64,000 nt of DNA from Chlamydomonas reinhardtii (lineage: Eukaryota > Chlorophyta > Chlorophyceae > Chlamydomonadales > Chlamydomonadaceae): positions 6,798,200 through 6,862,199 of the forward strand of contig NC_057005.1 in the NCBI RefSeq assembly GCF_000002595.2, written 5' to 3'. Below, one piece after another: positions 14,862-26,631 of the stretch. The notes below the pieces were generated by a model that worked only from the letters and a program-made list of their open reading frames with translations, made no database searches and was not told the origin of the DNA. Numbering within the stretch: the first letter of the stretch is position 1; each line of letters opens with the position of its first letter. The position numbers were made by a program, and so were the translations under genes.

Positions 14862-15327
14862 GCGCTTCTGGCGGCGTCGTTGGAGCCATACAGTTATCCA
14901 AATGTTGGTTTGGTAGCAGTCGCCAGCGCTGGCGCTCGTGGCGAGCAGCGGAGGCGCGGCAATTTGTGGTGGCCACCAGCCGACACCGCTTGGCGGTCGG
15001 TCTGGAGCAGCCGTGGTGCTGCAAAGGCGTGATGGCAGGAGCTGGTATTGGAGCAGACCGGGGGGACACGGCTGCAAGCCGAGCTGCAAGCTGAGCAGCG
15101 AATTTTGGGGAGCATTTTCCAGTTGCTCGTCGCTGCAAGCAGCCGGCTGATATGGACATGATGTCTTGTGGCAAGGAGGAGGCGGCACGGGTTGGGTCTT
15201 AGTACCATGGGGCCGGAAGGCCAGCCGAAAAGGGGAACTAGTTTTAGAAGAAGGGGACACGGCACGCGTGTCGATGGTGTGAGGAGCGGGGGCGTCAAGT
15301 GCTGACCACCCCGGCACCCGAGGCGAG

Positions 15328-15332
15328 TGTAA
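15328..15332 (+). terminator. TGTAA poly(A) signal of PRPS17
   Basis: TGTAA on the plus strand, about 465 nt after the S17 stop codon. Confidence 0.7.
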
Positions 15333-15336
15333 GGAA

Positions 15337-15341
15337 TTACA
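15337..15341 (-). terminator. TGTAA poly(A) signal of PEX19
   Basis: TGTAA on the minus strand starts about 20 nt past the PEX19 stop. It would give an unusually short 3' UTR; no other candidate is seen before the S17 coding region. Confidence 0.5.
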
Positions 15342-15359
15342 GTGATGGTATCGGCTTCT

Positions 15360-18309
15360 TTACTGCATCTTGCAGTTGTTCAGCTGGCCGTTCAGCTCCT
15401 CCAGCGAGGGCTGCGAGGGGCCCTCGTCAGCGTCAGCATTCGCCAGCGCGCTGGTGAGGTCACGGCCAGCACCACCCGTCATCTCCTCCACAATGTCTCC
15501 GGGCGGGTCGCCATACGTTTGCATCTGCAGCAAGCAGCCAGCAGAAGGGGGGGTTCGGGGTACAGAGGGGGTTCGGGGGTCAGGGATAGTGAAGCAGCGA
15601 GAAGTGATAGCTGACAGGCCAGCGGCAGCACACATCGTCGCGTACAGCGGGGAACCGGGGTTGGTCCGCAGTGGCAGCTGAAATGTAGTCTACATCCCGC
15701 GTAAGCCAGTCAGAGAGCGCCCCCCCCCCCCCAGTAGCTGCGCTGCCCACTCCTCTATCTGCACCTTGTCGCCGGTCCGCAAGTGACCCATTTTAGCCAC
15801 CGCGCCTGTGCCCCCTTCTACTGAGGAGATAGCCCATGACGCATGCCATCAAACCGCAGGTAACAATCCATACCGGTGCATCAAACCCAGGGATGACTCC
15901 GACCGCGCGTCCGCACCCAGCCAACAGCTATACCCGCCCTTCTGACCGCACATGCATGCGGTACATTGCCGCCCCAGCCCTGCGCATTTTCTGTACGGTA
16001 TGTCACGCTCCTCCCTCGCTATCGTATGCCCACACCTTCCCCCAGACCACCATACTCCACTGCACTGGGTATCGTATGGGTTCCGGCACGTTGTGCCGCA
16101 CAGCAACTCCCTCTCGGCAAGCCCACTGCACACCCCGGCCGCCCCCGGCCCCCCAGGGCTGCACCGCGCTCCTCCAGCCGCCCGCTCACCTCCTGTATGA
16201 GGTCCATCAACTTGGCGTAGTCAGCTGGCGCCTTCTCGTAGTGCTCGCACACGCGCTGCACCGCCTCGTACTGCGCCACGTAGCGGCCGTACTCGTCCGC
16301 GGGCAGCTTGCCCGAGTGCGCCTCCAGCCAGGGCGGGTAGCGGTCGCGGATCTCCTGTCGTGCGTCGTAAGGGTGCAAGTGGCGGGATGGCAGTGAGGGG
16401 CGCAGAAGCCGGGCAGGGCTGAGCAGCGTAGGAAGGGAGCAAACGAGCAGGCAGGCGAACAAGCATCAGCACAGCACAGGGGCGACGGCCACACGCCGCC
16501 TGGCTGTCAGCACCATGCGCAGCAACCAGCACGCTTCCTGAGCTCCCAACTTCCCCAGCGCCTCAGTCTACCTGCCCCCCGTGATACAAGCGGCTCTGTC
16601 TCCCAGCGCCGCATGAGGCGCACCCTCAGCCCCACCTTGAGCGGCCCGTACAGAACGTCCTTGCTCAGCAGGTGCTGCATGATGAAGTCCACCATCATGT
16701 TGACGCCGCCCGGCTGCCCGCCGCCCTCACCGCCCTCGCCGCCGCCGCCGCCTCCCGCGGCCGCGCCCAGCCCGCCCAGCTCCTGCAGGATCTGTGCCAG
16801 CCCGCCCATGCCTGCGCCGCCCGCCACGCCGCCGCCGCCCTGTGCCGCCGCCGCGCCGCCACCCTCCACGTGCCCACGTGTCGCTTTGGCCTGTTTTGAC
16901 ACCGTTTTCATCGTGTGCTGCGCCAGGCCCGCCAGGCGTGACGAGGCCAAGGCATCGTCGTCGTCCATTGCCCCGGCGGAAGCGCCAGGCCGCCGGCCCG
17001 AAGGGCCGGCCGTCCCCGCCCCGCGCACGTCTGCGCCCGCGGCGGCGGCGCCCAGCAGCGCTGCAAGGTCCGGCGGCGCGCCCGCCGGCATGCCCCCCAT
17101 CGCCGTGCCCATGCCCAGGGCCTCCGGTCCGCCGTCTCCGTCCAGCCCCAGGCCGCCGGCGCCCATCATCTGTTGCAGTAGGGCCGCAAACTCAGGCGGC
17201 GGCCCGGCGTCCGTATCCGCACCACCAGGGGCCGCGCCCGGCGGCGGCATGCCGCCAAGGATGCGGCCAAACAGCTTTGCTAACGGGTCGTCATCGGCGC
17301 TGTCTGCTGGCTCTGCGGCCCCTGGGGCTGCCGAGGCGCCTCGCCCGGAAGCGGTGGCGCCGCCGGTGCTGGCTGCGCCGCCCATGCCGCCCAGCAGTCC
17401 CGCCAGGTCGCCAGCCAGTGCGCTGGCGTCATCCGGCCCGCCGCCTGCCGAGTGTGATAATCGAGGGAAAAGGTAAGCCATATGTCTGGGGGGTGTGCAT
17501 AGCTGTTGCCGCCAGGTGCGCTCCAGGAGCAGCGTCCGCCTCATGGCAAGCCCGTGCTCATGGCAACCCCATGCCATTGCTTTCAAAGCCTTGGGTTGCA
17601 TGCACGAACTCGAGCAGGAAACTTTGGTATACCAGCACTCACCCAGTCCCGCTTCCTGGATAAGGCTCAGCAGGTCATCAGCCAGCTTCTGCGCTTCAGG
17701 GTTGAGGGCCTTCTTCGGCAACCCAGCAGCCGGCTTAACCGCATCAGCACTTGAGCCGCTAGGTCCCGGCTGCTCGCCTGGCGCCGAAGCAGTGGGCGGG
17801 GCAGCGCCGGCAGCCTTGCGGGGGCCCTTGCGGCCGAGAGGGTCGGCGCCGGCAGGCCCCAAACCCAGACCCAGGCCCTTAGGTCCCGCCGGCTTTGCCG
17901 CCGCTGGCGCAGCTGTGGCACTGGCTGGCTCCTCTTTGGCAGCGGAGCTGTCGACCTCGGGTGTCGCAATGCTGCGATGAAAGGGCAGTGCTCGTCGTTT
18001 TGGTGACCGTGGTGGCTTGGGTGTTCGAGGGGCGTACGTCGTGGGCGTACGTCCCAAGCCGGCCTACTAGCTCACCTGACCGGCGCGTGCTGCTCGCTCC
18101 CGGCCGCCTGCACGGTGGCTGGGGCTACTGTTGTCGCGCTGGCATCATCAAAGTCCGCGAGCGCCTCTGCAAGCAAGCCGGAACAACGCGTGGATTGGTC
18201 TATACCGGAAGCGCGAGCGTGCGGCTTTGCCTCTGCCCTCTGTTGGGGTTAGATGCCTATCCAGAATGATGTTATCACCTTGCAGCAGGTCGTCAAGGTT
18301 AGCCTCCAT
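15360..18309 (-). CDS. PEX19: Peroxin 19, peroxisomal membrane protein receptor (529 aa)
   Basis: Six exons join in phase: 18279-18309, 18076-18166, 17643-17971, 16636-17444, 16190-16354, 15360-15524. The N-terminus 'EANLDDLLQEALADFDD' is the PEX3-binding acidic helix of PEX19. The middle carries 'DDPLAKLFGRIL', 'VNMMVDFIMQHLLSKDVLYGP' split over the core, and 'IRDRYPPWLEAH', typical of the membrane-protein-binding helical domain. The last four residues, CKMQ, form a CaaX box whose terminal Gln favours farnesylation, as in other PEX19 proteins. At 529 residues it is much longer than the usual 250-300 because of Ala/Gly-rich insertions in exons 3 and 4. PEX19 chaperones newly made peroxisomal membrane proteins in the cytosol and docks on PEX3. 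Confidence 0.93.
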
Positions 18310-18783
18310 ACTAGAAAACGCAGCCGGGTTGGCGCGAACGTGCAGCTGGGGTTTATTATGCAAGTGACATATCGCTAAAGTCGCAACTGTTATCGCAAGC
18401 CATCGGATATATGCGTCTCACGCGTTGATCGATTTAAAGTTCCGCAGGAAACATTGCATTGATGACAGGGCACAACCGCCCTCCATCGATGGCAGTACTC
18501 GCGCTGTTCGCGCTCTGCTTATGATGTGCAGATATTTGGCGCCAGAAAACACAACACGACTTTACTGCAGCCTTATCCAGCGTCTGCGTAGAAATTGCTC
18601 GCAGCTGCAGCTGGTGCCGGTCCTTGGACCGCCTCGGGAACGCTCAGGCTAACTCACCTTCCAACCTAAACGAATAAGGCTTAAAAAGTGCGCTCACGAG
18701 CTTAAAGCGCGGCGAGGGCTCAAGTCAACGCGGGTTCGGAAGCTGGGCACGCGTTACACCAGCCACCCCCCTGTGCTGCCAGA
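18310..18783. promoter_or_regulatory. Divergent promoter region PEX19 / ICME-like 1
   Basis: 474 bp between divergent start codons. It is more AT-rich than its surroundings. No defined element was recognised. Confidence 0.5.
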
Positions 18784-21181
18784 ATGGCATTTCGGGGCAC
18801 TAGCACGCCTAAAATGGTTAGCGGTGTGGAAATGGGCCACAGCGGCTCAAACGGCGGGCTGACAAACCGGCAGCACCAAGCAGGCGATGGCGCGGGCCAC
18901 AAGCCCGCGCACGATTCTGCCGCGTCGTTGCCACCTAGCGAGCCGGGCTCAATGCTGGACCTTACGGCGCCGCTGGAGCACGCGACGGGGCTGTTGCGCC
19001 GTGTCATCACTGAGGCGTTTCTGCTGCTGCGCCTGGCGGTTAGGCTGTGGTCCTACCTGGGCATGGGTGAGTCGCCCGCTGCCCAGGCCAGGGTCCTACG
19101 GCGGTGCTAGAGCGGGGTGGGGCCGTGACCGGAAGGGCGCGTCACCACCGACGCGGGTCGTACATTTGCGGGAGTTCATGTGCGCGCCCTCCACGCGTGC
19201 GTTCACCTCCCACTCCTCGTGCAATCGCCTCCCCCCCGCTCCGCTTGTTCAGGCTGGAAATGGTTCGTGCAGTTGATGCGCCTGGTTCTGTACGCCGCCC
19301 TGCTGCTTCCGGGCTTCCTCCAGGTGCGCCGGAACACTGCTGGCTTCGCCGTGCCATACGTCCCGGTCCATTGCTTTTCAGGTTGCCAGCCCACCAGCTT
19401 GCATGACCAGTTGCATTGCGCTTTCCACTTCATAGATGGTCGTGTTCTACGTCTTCAGCCCTCGCGTGCGTCGCAGTGTGGTGTATGGCGCCAAGGTGCG
19501 TGGGCCAGGCCATAAACAGGAGTGACGGGTTGCCGTTGCTGGGACCAACCCAGATCGCAACGACGCAGGTGACACAGCATTATATGGCCCTCACTTATCG
19601 ACAATCGCAATCCCTGCCACCCGCCGTGCAGCCCCGCCAGCGCCTGGACCTCTATTACCCGCCCAGCAGCCGTACGGCAGCACATGGCAGTGTCCCAGTG
19701 GTCATCTACATAACAGGCAGGTGCTCATCGGCACATGCACAATGGCCCGCATGCGCGTATGTACATGCCAGCAATCGCGTTACACAGGGCATGTGGGTTC
19801 GCACCTGAAGCCTGTCTGTGTACGTGGTAGAACGGGCCCTGTGCGTGAGGTTTGGCTGAAGCTGGTTGTACGATTATGCTCTGCAGGCGGCGCGTGGACC
19901 ATCGGCTACAAGGCCTGGGGCGCGCTGCTGGGCCGCCGCCTGAGCGAGCAGGGCGTGCTGGTGGCGTGCCTGGACTACCGCAACTTCCCCCAGGGGGACG
20001 CGCTCGACATGCTGGAGGACGTCAACACCGGCATTTGCTGGGTGCTGCGCCGCGTACACCGCCTGGGCGGCGACCCTGACAACGTGACGCTGGTGGGCCA
20101 GAGCGCTGGCGGCCACCTGGCGGGTCTGTCGCTGCTGCGCCAGGCGGAGCAGGCGGCCAGCGGGCGGTCCGCGCTGGGCGCCACTCCGTCCTGGTCGCCG
20201 GGCTGCATCAAGGCGTTTGTGGGCGTGTCGGGCGCGTTCGACCTGGTGGGGCTGGCCGAGCACTTGCACCGCCGCGGCCTGTACAAGAACCTGCTGGACC
20301 GAATTATGTCACTGACCACCCCCGCGGACGTTAGCAGCACCCGCGGTGGCAAGAAAGTTGCCGTCGCGGGGCCACACCCGCCGCCTTCGCGCACGGCGTC
20401 GGGCTGCAGTGAGGGTGGTGCGGGAGGCAGCTACCCTGCCGACGCGGCCGCAGTCGTGACCACCACCAACAGTACCAGCAGTAGTAGCTGTGGGATGGGT
20501 AGCATGATCGACAAGGGCGCCGCGAGCGGCAAAGCCGGCGGTGACTCGGAGCCTTCGGCCGGTTCCGGGGCGGGCGAGGGCTCCATCGCGGTGCATGTGG
20601 GCACCAGGCACGATGCCAGCGGCTGCAAGGGCGGCGCCGAGCCTGCCTACGACGCGCTGTCGCCCCTGGCGGCCGCCCGCCGCATGGGCTCCGACGCGGC
20701 GGCGCTGCTGCCGGGTGTGCTGCTGGTGCACGGCACTGCGGACAAGACCGTGCCGTGTGAGGGCAGCGCGCGGCTGGCGGAGGCGCTGCAGGTAGGGTGG
20801 GGCGGGCAGTGGCACTTGTGGTCATGTGCACTCTTGAATGCGAGCACACACCGTCACACATAACTTATGTAGCTGACCGCGTACACGTGTCCCTACTCGC
20901 AGACTGCCGGCGCCACCCGTCCTGTGCGCTGCTTGCTTGTGCCCGGCAAGACGCACACGGCCTTCCTGCTGGAGGACCCCATGCGTGGAGGCCGCGACCT
21001 GCTCATGGACTGCGTGCTGGGGGCCGTGCTAGGGGGAGGCGAGGGCGAGGGCGACACGGGCAAGCCGGTTGTGAGCGTGCTGTCGGCCGAAGACGCCGCG
21101 CCGCCTGGTGTGAGGCACGTTTACGGTACCCTGTGCCCTGGCTTCCTGTGCGACTGGGCGGGCTGGGTGTGCCCGTTCTGA
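18784..21181 (+). CDS. Isoprenylcysteine alpha-carbonyl methylesterase-like hydrolase, copy 1 (560 aa)
   Basis: Six exons: 18784-19066, 19253-19323, 19436-19495, 19632-19716, 19887-20791, 20903-21181. The order of blocks follows plant ICME proteins: hydrophobic N-terminal helices, 'RRSVVYGA' joined to 'PRQRLDLYYPP', oxyanion-hole block 'GGAWTIGYKAWG', 'ACLDYRNFPQG', nucleophile elbow GQSAGGH (Ser near 239), catalytic Asp in 'HGTADKTVP', His in 'GKTHTAFLLEDPMRGG', and the terminal 'WVCPF'. A Ser/Gly-rich insert of roughly 110 residues separates Ser and Asp. The family removes the methyl ester from prenylated C-terminal cysteines at ER or Golgi membranes. Exon 4 ends at a GC donor. The start is the first ATG of an open 94-codon exon; the N-terminal 65 residues differ completely from copy 2. 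Confidence 0.9.
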
Positions 21182-22483
21182 GCGCCAGCCGGTCATTCAC
21201 TCCGAGGCGCGTGCCGATGACGCTGATGCGTCCTGAGGGCACCGTTGGGCAGTTGTCAAGGCTGGCCAGAGTGCTGTATGCAGTCTATCCATACCGTCTG
21301 AACTACAATACGCGGATTGACCCGCTATGTATGTTGGAGTGCCAGAGTGCGTGGTCGAGATGGGGGACTTAGCCGACATGCGTGACGTTCATCAGGCGGG
21401 CACTGCAGCGCATGTGAAAGGAGCGTGTAGGGTATAGACTAGCAGCACGCTTCGCTGAGGTATGCCAAATAGAGCAGCTGGCATTTCGTGTGACTACACT
21501 GCGCATGCCCTTCGTGTAGAGCGGGTTATTCTTGCAGTGGCATTTTGATTACGTTTGTACTCGCCTGACACGATCCTGGTCATCGGCATTCTTTCTTTGA
21601 GGTATCGCTTATTGCGTTAGTACTGGGTATGGCTGACTACGCCAACGAGTAGTGTCGGTGGGGTGCGGCTGCCTGACAGCCATTGCTGCAGGTGGCTGCC
21701 TGGAGCAGAACGCGCGACATGTGTGTGTACGGTAGCCTCGCCGTTTCTTGTCTGGTAGCCTTGGGTCGATGTTGATTGACGTTCTTGGGTTCCATGTGGG
21801 CAGGGTGTGCTGGAGTCCTGGTAGGAGAGGTGGGGAGTGCCTGAAGGCAGGATGAGGCGGCTCTGTGCGCCTGTGCGAGTTCGGTGTAGGTGACGCTAGG
21901 TGGCTCAGGAGTTAGGGGGGTTGTGGCTTAGGGGGATGTGCGGCCGAGCACAGTGCGGTTCGCAACGCCAGAGCAGACCTCCGTGCGGAGCGTTGCGGGA
22001 GTCTGTATTGTTGCACAGAGTAGCGCATGATGCGGCATGCACGGGCAAACGGCATTTTGCTGAATCAGAGAATTCAACCCGCCTGACTAGTTCACACAGC
22101 TGCTGGAGTCGTACGAATTGCGCGTGGGCTGCGGCAGTTGGGCAGTCAGGCCCCAATAGTCGCGCATGCACCTGCTGGGCTGGGCCCGGAGTTGTGCACT
22201 TTGGTGCAATATCGGCTACTTAACCCGGACTTGTGACGCGGGGGGCCTTGACATTGCGTCGCCAAGCCTTGACTTTGCCAAGCTGTGATAGCGCCAGTCA
22301 TATGGAGTGACACATAATTTATCTGCAACACCCTTCGGCCTGCGGACTAGAACTCTACAAGCTTGCTCGGACATCTGCATCACAGCGAGACTGTGCATGG
22401 CAACGTCGCTTGTCGCCTTAACGTCGAGCTCTCCAGCTGCAACAAGCCTCAAGCTGACACTGCGCCCAAGGAGCTGCAGTCGC
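21182..22483. other. Spacer between the two ICME-like genes
   Basis: Holds the 3' UTR of copy 1 and the promoter of copy 2. Nothing else is recognised. The frame of copy 2 is open upstream to about 22307 with other possible ATGs, for example near 22397. Confidence 0.5.
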
Positions 22484-23340
22484 ATGGACGACGACGACCC
22501 GGGACAGGTCGTTGGGCCCCGCTGGCCGCCGGGTGCCCCGGACGACCTGACCGTTCCCATTATCACCTCGTCTGAACCGGTGCTTGGTCCCAGGACTCGG
22601 GAGCACGCGACTGCAAGCCAACGCTGGTGTCGCCCCTTCCGGGCGGTTTGGAATGCGCTGTCAGCTGTTGTCCACGTGGTGGTGCTGGGTGAGTGCTGTG
22701 AGGAATGAAGCGACGGAGAGCGGGCGTCTGGCTGTGACGGCCAACAAGCGTTGCTGCAGGGGCCCGGAATGGGGACTGTCCCACATGGAGGACGAAACGT
22801 CTAACAAACCCAGTGTGCTGTGCCCGCATTGACAGTTCTCCTTTGGTCTGCATTGCGAACAAGAGCATGGGCGCGGTCTGGACACACGGGGTTGTATCTA
22901 CGTCTGGCCCAGCCCGTCGCTGTGTCAGGTTGAACTGACTCCAAACGCGCCGCTCCTCGCCTATCCCCATGCAGTGTTTAAGATCATCCACATTGTGTTG
23001 GCTCTAGCGGTCTACTCCATGCTGCTGCTCCCAGGCTTTCTGCGGGTGAGGCATAGCGCATGTCGGGATGGGTGGGTGGGGGCTAGGGTGGGGGTGCGGG
23101 GCACTGCAGCGTGGTCCCGCGTGCACGTTACGCGGTTACGTTGCAGTCAGCCGGCACTACCCATTGCGCATGTTGACCCCTGTCACCAACACCAATGCCT
23201 CGCAGATGATATACTACTACTTCTTCAACAAGTGTGTCGTGCGCGGCGTGTTGTACGGCGACAAGGTGTGTATGTGTGTGTGATAAAAGGGAAACGAAAG
23301 CCCGCCCACAGAGTGTGTGTTAAAGAGCACAAGAAAAACA

Positions 23341-23373
<33 letters not shown>

Positions 23374-25133
23374 TGGCCGGGGTTTGTGAAGGGTGTTCAA
23401 GTAGTCAAGTCCCAAACCCAGCCAACCGAGGCTCAATGCTCGAAGCCAGCCCACAGAGTGGGGGCTGCGGATGCGCGGGGATTGTTGATGCGGTCGGTGT
23501 CCGGTCGCGTGTTGCCTCCTGACGCTTTCGGCCTGTACCCACCCGCCGTGCAGCCCCGCCAGCGCTTGGATCTCTACTACCCGCCCAGCAGCCGCGGCGC
23601 CCCGGCTACCACCGAGGGTGCCACGTACCCACTTGTCATCTACGTCACTGGTGTGTGCGCGCGTGGGCGCGCATGGGCGTGGACGGGCGCGCATGGGCAT
23701 GCAACCTCCTTTGTCTGCACTCATTTAACAGTGCGCTTCCCCAGGGATGGCGCTACTTGCCCCTGCGCTTCCCGAGCACGCAGCGCCTGCCTGTAGCGTC
23801 ACTATGCTTACTAAACCTAACTCATTTCGTCGAATACAGGCGGCGCGTGGACCATCGGCTACAAGGCCTGGGGCGCGCTGCTGGGCCGCCGCCTGAGCGA
23901 GCAGGGCGTGCTTGTTGCGTGCCTGGACTACCGCAACTTCCCCCAGGGGGACGCGCTCGACATGCTGGAGGACGTCAACACCGGCATCTGCTGGGTGCTG
24001 CGCCGCGTGCACCGCCTGGGCGGCGACCCCGACAACGTGACGCTGGTGGGCCAGAGCGCCGGCGGCCACCTGGCGGGTCTGTCGCTGCTGCGCCAGGCGG
24101 AGCAGGCGGCCAGCGGGCGGTCCGCGCTGGGCGCCACTCCGTCCTGGTCGCCGGGCTGCATCAAGGCGTTTGTGGGCGTGTCGGGCGCGTTCGACCTGGT
24201 GGGACTGGCGTCGCACCGTGGCGGCACGTTCCGTGGGCTCCTGGATCGCATCCTGGCGGTGGATGCCAGCGGCATGAGCAGCGCTGATGGCGGCGGAGGC
24301 GGCGCGGCCCGTGGCGTGGTGCAGGGCATCGTGACCACAGCGGCGGTCAGTGCGTCGGAGGTGGCGGCGGCCGCCACGCTGTCGGCTGAGGACCGCGACG
24401 CCCCACCGCCTGGGGGGCCAGCGGTGCCCCCGGCGCTGCCTGACATTGAGCAGGGCGGCGGCGGCGGCAGCGCTGCTGTGTCCTCTGCCATCATCGCCCA
24501 AGGATCCGACAAGCACGGCGAGACGCCGCTGCTGCGGTCGCCCGTCAGCAGCTCAGCACCAGGCAGCCTTGCTGATGGGCAGGCGCCAGCAGGTGCGGCG
24601 GCAGGTGGCGCGATGGCGGGCACTCGCAGGGGTGGCACCCGGGTGCCCGCCTACGACGCGCTGTCGCCCCTGGAGGCCGCCCGCCGCATGGGCTCCGACG
24701 CGGCGGCGCTGCTGCCGGATGTGCTGCTGGTGCACGGCACTGCGGACAAGACCGTGCCGTGTGAGGGCAGTGCGCGGCTGGCGGAGGCGCTGCAGGTAGG
24801 GTGGGGCGGGCAGTGGCACTTGTGGTCATGTGCACTCTCGAATGCGGGCACACACCGTATCACATGACTTATGTAGCTGACCGCGTACACATGTCCTACT
24901 CGCAGGCTGCCGGCGCTACCCGCCCTGTGCGCTGCGTGCTTGTGCCCGGCAAGACGCACACGGCCTTCCTGCTGGAGGACCCCATGCGTGGAGGCCGCGA
25001 CCTGCTCATGGACTGCGTGCTGGGGGCCGTGCTGGGGGGAGGCGAGGACGACCCCGCTATTGGGGGCCGGGTGTACAGCAGCCTGTGCCCCGGCTTCCTG
25101 TGCACAGCGGCGGGCTGGGTGTGCCCCTTCTGA
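22484..25133 (+). CDS. Isoprenylcysteine alpha-carbonyl methylesterase-like hydrolase, copy 2 (538 aa)
   Basis: Exons 22484-22688, 22975-23045, 23206-23265, 23554-23650, 23840-24795, 24906-25133 match copy 1 one for one, and exons 2 and 3 have identical lengths (71 and 60 bp). 'YYYFFNKCVVRGVLYGDK' followed by 'PRQRLDLYYPP' corresponds closely to plant ICME. Nucleophile GQSAGGH, Asp in 'HGTADKTVP' and His in 'GKTHTAF' are all present, so it should be active. Exon 4 has a normal GTGTGT donor where copy 1 has GC. The variable insert between Ser and Asp is unrelated in sequence to that of copy 1, while the flanking catalytic DNA is nearly identical. The start ATG 22484 (MDDDD) is a choice among several in-frame ATGs. 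Confidence 0.9.
23266..23373. repeat. Composite (TG)n element in ICME-like 2 intron 3
   Basis: Two TG runs flank a unique core, GAAACGAAAGCCCGCCCA at 23291-23308, followed by a second AT-richer spacer and a longer TG run (23349-23372). The same core with TG flanks occurs in the TRM10 gene intron 7. Confidence 0.85.
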
Positions 25134-25739
25134 GGAGCTTGTGTCACTCGTGTGAGCAATTGAATGTAAGGCAATGAATCAATTATGGGAAAGTCGGTAG
25201 GAATAGGAGCTGACACACCGTCCGCTTGGCTGCAGCGGAAGAGCAGAACCACGTGTTGAGGGCTGTCGGTGTGCACGGCGGCGCACCCTGCGTGTACGTA
25301 CATAGTCCTTGATGTCAATTCAGGGGGGAGACCTGTGTCACTTGAACTGAAGGTTTTCGCACGAGCATAGCGAGTAGTTGGGAACCTATATTTTCTACGA
25401 TCCGTAGCGACAGAGTAGTCCCTCTGCATGGGGTACGGCGCTGTGTGACCGTTTGGTGCTACTTTTGGCGTTCCGTACTCATAGCTACGACAGGTGCCTT
25501 GCTTCAGGCTCAGGTGGCCGGATAGCTGCGTTCTGGGCTTCGAGAAGGCGCCACACGATCGGAGAAGAATGAAGAAAGATGAAGAAAGATGTGCCTTCTC
25601 TGCTTGTAGGTACTGTTGGTTAGGAGCTGGAGGCTAGTGTTCGCATGTGTTTCAGTCTTGAAATTGCTGGAAGGCCTGACGGCGTCATTCGCGAGTAACT
25701 GTAACGGAATCGTCGTTGATTACGTCCCTGCCCACCCCT

Positions 25740-25770
<31 letters not shown>

Positions 25771-26631
25771 GGAGAGGCGGCGGTGGTGCTTCGAGATGTA
25801 TGGAATCTGTAAAGGTTCCTCATATTACATGCACGCCACAGTGCCTGTGTTCTTCTTGACGTCCGTGCCTGGCACGTGTCACAAACGCCATACAGCATCT
25901 TGAAGTGCGGCAGCACGTCAGACTCCGAGCCCTTGCCGGGGCAGCCTTTAACCACCTATCCGTTCCATGTGAGTCACGTTCCCTCCAATATGGCTCCCAC
26001 AGACACACACACAGACACACACACACACACACACACATGCAAAACTGGCCAGGCAGCCAACCAGCATGTGCTGTCCACACAAGTATGATCCCGTAAGACT
26101 GCTGGCGTTACCGCCGTGCTTCTTCTTCTGCATCTTGGCCGGTCTTACCGGTATCTGCAACATGCAGGTCGCACCCGTGGAGGGCACTGTAACTTGGCGC
26201 ACGCAGCATGACTTTCGCTCGACAACTGCTAAAATGTACCTGAATAATGAAGAAATGTCGAGGCCTGTTGCCTCTCTTGGGCGCGTTCGGCGTGCGTCCA
26301 TCTACCCTCACCACGACATGCATGGTTGACGCTGACCTCCGACCCAATGCTGACCCCGCATCGAGATACGACCATTGGCATCCGCTATCTAGTATTGCAC
26401 TCCAGTGTGTACGCACCACCACCAAATACCCCAAGTTTCATGTTTGCAGCGTGCGGTGGTGTCGCGCGCCGACCTTCGCGTTTAGCGCCATGCCCCTCAT
26501 TCCCTTGCATGCAGCCGCTCGTGACGCGTGCCGCCAATCCCTGGAAGTGGCAAGCTTCTCTACAGCTCCTCCTCTGTGTCCCCCGCTACCTACCTCCAGG
26601 CTCACCCCGTCCACCCTCGCCCTCCGCTTGC
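25134..26631. other. Convergent spacer ICME-like 2 / PH-domain gene
   Basis: Contains both 3' UTRs. TGTAA signals lie at 25165 and 25808 (+) and at 25825-25829 (-). A (CA)n tract occupies 26001-26038. No gene is recognised. Confidence 0.55.

Larger units (their letters stand above)
14862..15359. other. Convergent 3' UTRs of PRPS17 and PEX19
   Basis: No gene is seen. The S17 3' UTR occupies most of it, and the two transcripts end within about 20 bp of each other. Confidence 0.7.

Noticed and set aside
16613-17663. Long Pro/Ala/Arg-rich open frames on the plus strand
   Set aside because: Antisense shadows of the GC-rich PEX19 exon 4; no family motif and no plausible start or splice context.
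19569-19631. Earlier acceptor for esterase exon 4
   Set aside because: It would insert about 20 residues between 'VVYGA' and 'PRQRLDLY', which are adjacent in plant ICME proteins; the acceptor at 19631 fits both copies.
19874-20861. Antisense open frames opposite the esterase exon
   Set aside because: Arg/Ala-rich shadows of high-GC coding DNA, repeated opposite the second copy in the same way.
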